DNA of 5,371 bases. It comes from Streptosporangiaceae bacterium (GTDB lineage: Bacteria > Actinomycetota > Actinomycetes > Streptosporangiales > Streptosporangiaceae). Positions 5,239-5,371 of this stretch are shown here, piece by piece. A program made the position numbers and the translations under genes. Within the stretch, counting starts at the first letter, position 1. Each line of letters opens with the position of its first letter. The notes under the pieces are model-generated. The model was not told where the DNA came from. It made no database searches and saw only the letters and a list, made by a program, of their open reading frames with translations. Location: assembly GCA_030039095.1 (NCBI GenBank), contig JASHQP010000059.1, forward strand, positions 1-5,371, read 5' to 3'.

Positions 5239-5371
5239 ATGGCAGCAGCGAGAACACGTATCAGCGGCACGGCCGTGCCGAACGCACCGGCCGCCGAGTT
5301 CGGCTCGGCCGCGCAGCGTGACCGCAGGAAGCGGATTCTGGACGCGACGCTGGCGCTGGCGTCCAAGGGCG
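5239..5371 (+). CDS. kstR: KstR-like TetR-family repressor, N-terminal fragment
   Basis: Only the first 44 codons are in the window; the gene continues to the right. Residues 21-44, starting FGSAAQRDRRKRILDATLAL and ending ASKG, are the start of a TetR-type DNA-binding domain. They closely resemble mycobacterial KstR (SEAQRERRKRILDATMAIAS, as I recall it). KstR represses sterol-catabolic genes, including the igr operon, and binds steroid CoA-thioesters. Residues 1-20 are a longer, Ala-rich and basic leader than in mycobacteria. The ATG is supported by GAGGAA 5 bases upstream. Divergent orientation toward a sterol operon with a perfect KstR operator strengthens the call. KstR2 or another TetR protein cannot be fully excluded without the ligand domain. 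Confidence 0.85.
   Translation, partial: MAAARTRISGTAVPNAPAAEFGSAAQRDRRKRILDATLALASKG
5250..5263. promoter_or_regulatory. Second KstR operator-like site inside kstR
   Basis: GAGAACACGTATCA shares the 9-base core AGAACACGT exactly with the upstream operator and matches it at 11 of 14 positions. Against TnnAACnnGTTnnA it misses the first T and the last T of GTT, so it looks like one strong half-site with a degenerate second half. It covers codons 5 to 8 of kstR, where a bound repressor would be a roadblock for its own gene. Function is inference. Confidence 0.4.

Overview
The window comes from a very GC-rich chromosome with the codon habits of a high-GC actinobacterium: G or C at almost every third position, GTG starts, and stop/start overlaps of 4 to 11 bases. 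The gene content is that of a steroid (cholesterol or phytosterol) degrader. Proteins and gene order match the igr locus of Mycobacterium tuberculosis (fadE28-fadE29-Rv3542c-Rv3541c-ltp2), recognised here from memory of those protein sequences and their motifs, not from a search. The genus cannot be fixed from this sequence.

Layout. Five genes lie on the minus strand and are transcribed from right to left: chsE1 (3859-5043), chsE2 (2706-3869), chsH2 (1742-2695), chsH1 (1212-1745) and ltp2 (52-1215). Every junction overlaps or is separated by only 10 bases, so this is one operon. To the right is a divergent control region of about 200 bases with a perfect KstR-type operator (5074-5087). Beyond it, on the plus strand, is the start of a TetR-family regulator that looks like kstR (5239 to the window edge, cut off). 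Left of ltp2 is a G-rich 15-bp tandem repeat that runs out of the window.

How the genes work together. The operon encodes the last beta-oxidation round on the steroid side chain, which removes the three-carbon propionyl remnant from C17. ChsE1-ChsE2 dehydrogenates 3-oxo-pregn-4-ene-20-carboxyl-CoA. ChsH1-ChsH2(MaoC) hydrates the product at C17. Ltp2, together with the DUF35 domain of ChsH2, performs a retro-aldol cleavage to androst-4-ene-3,17-dione and propionyl-CoA. In both heteromeric enzymes one subunit keeps the catalytic residues and its partner has lost them, and this can be read directly from the sequence. KstR would repress the operon until a steroid CoA-thioester is present.

The pathway is described, and I do not see an entirely new system. 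The points that deserve a second look are local: (1) chsH1 has an extra C-terminal tail of about 47 residues with deviant base composition and codon use, containing a long hairpin whose loop carries an out-of-frame TAATAG; (2) a second operator-like site sits inside the first codons of kstR, written in rare codons; (3) kstR lies directly beside and divergent from the operon; (4) the 15-bp G4-prone repeat overlaps the ltp2 stop; (5) chsE1 has a G4-prone linker insertion.
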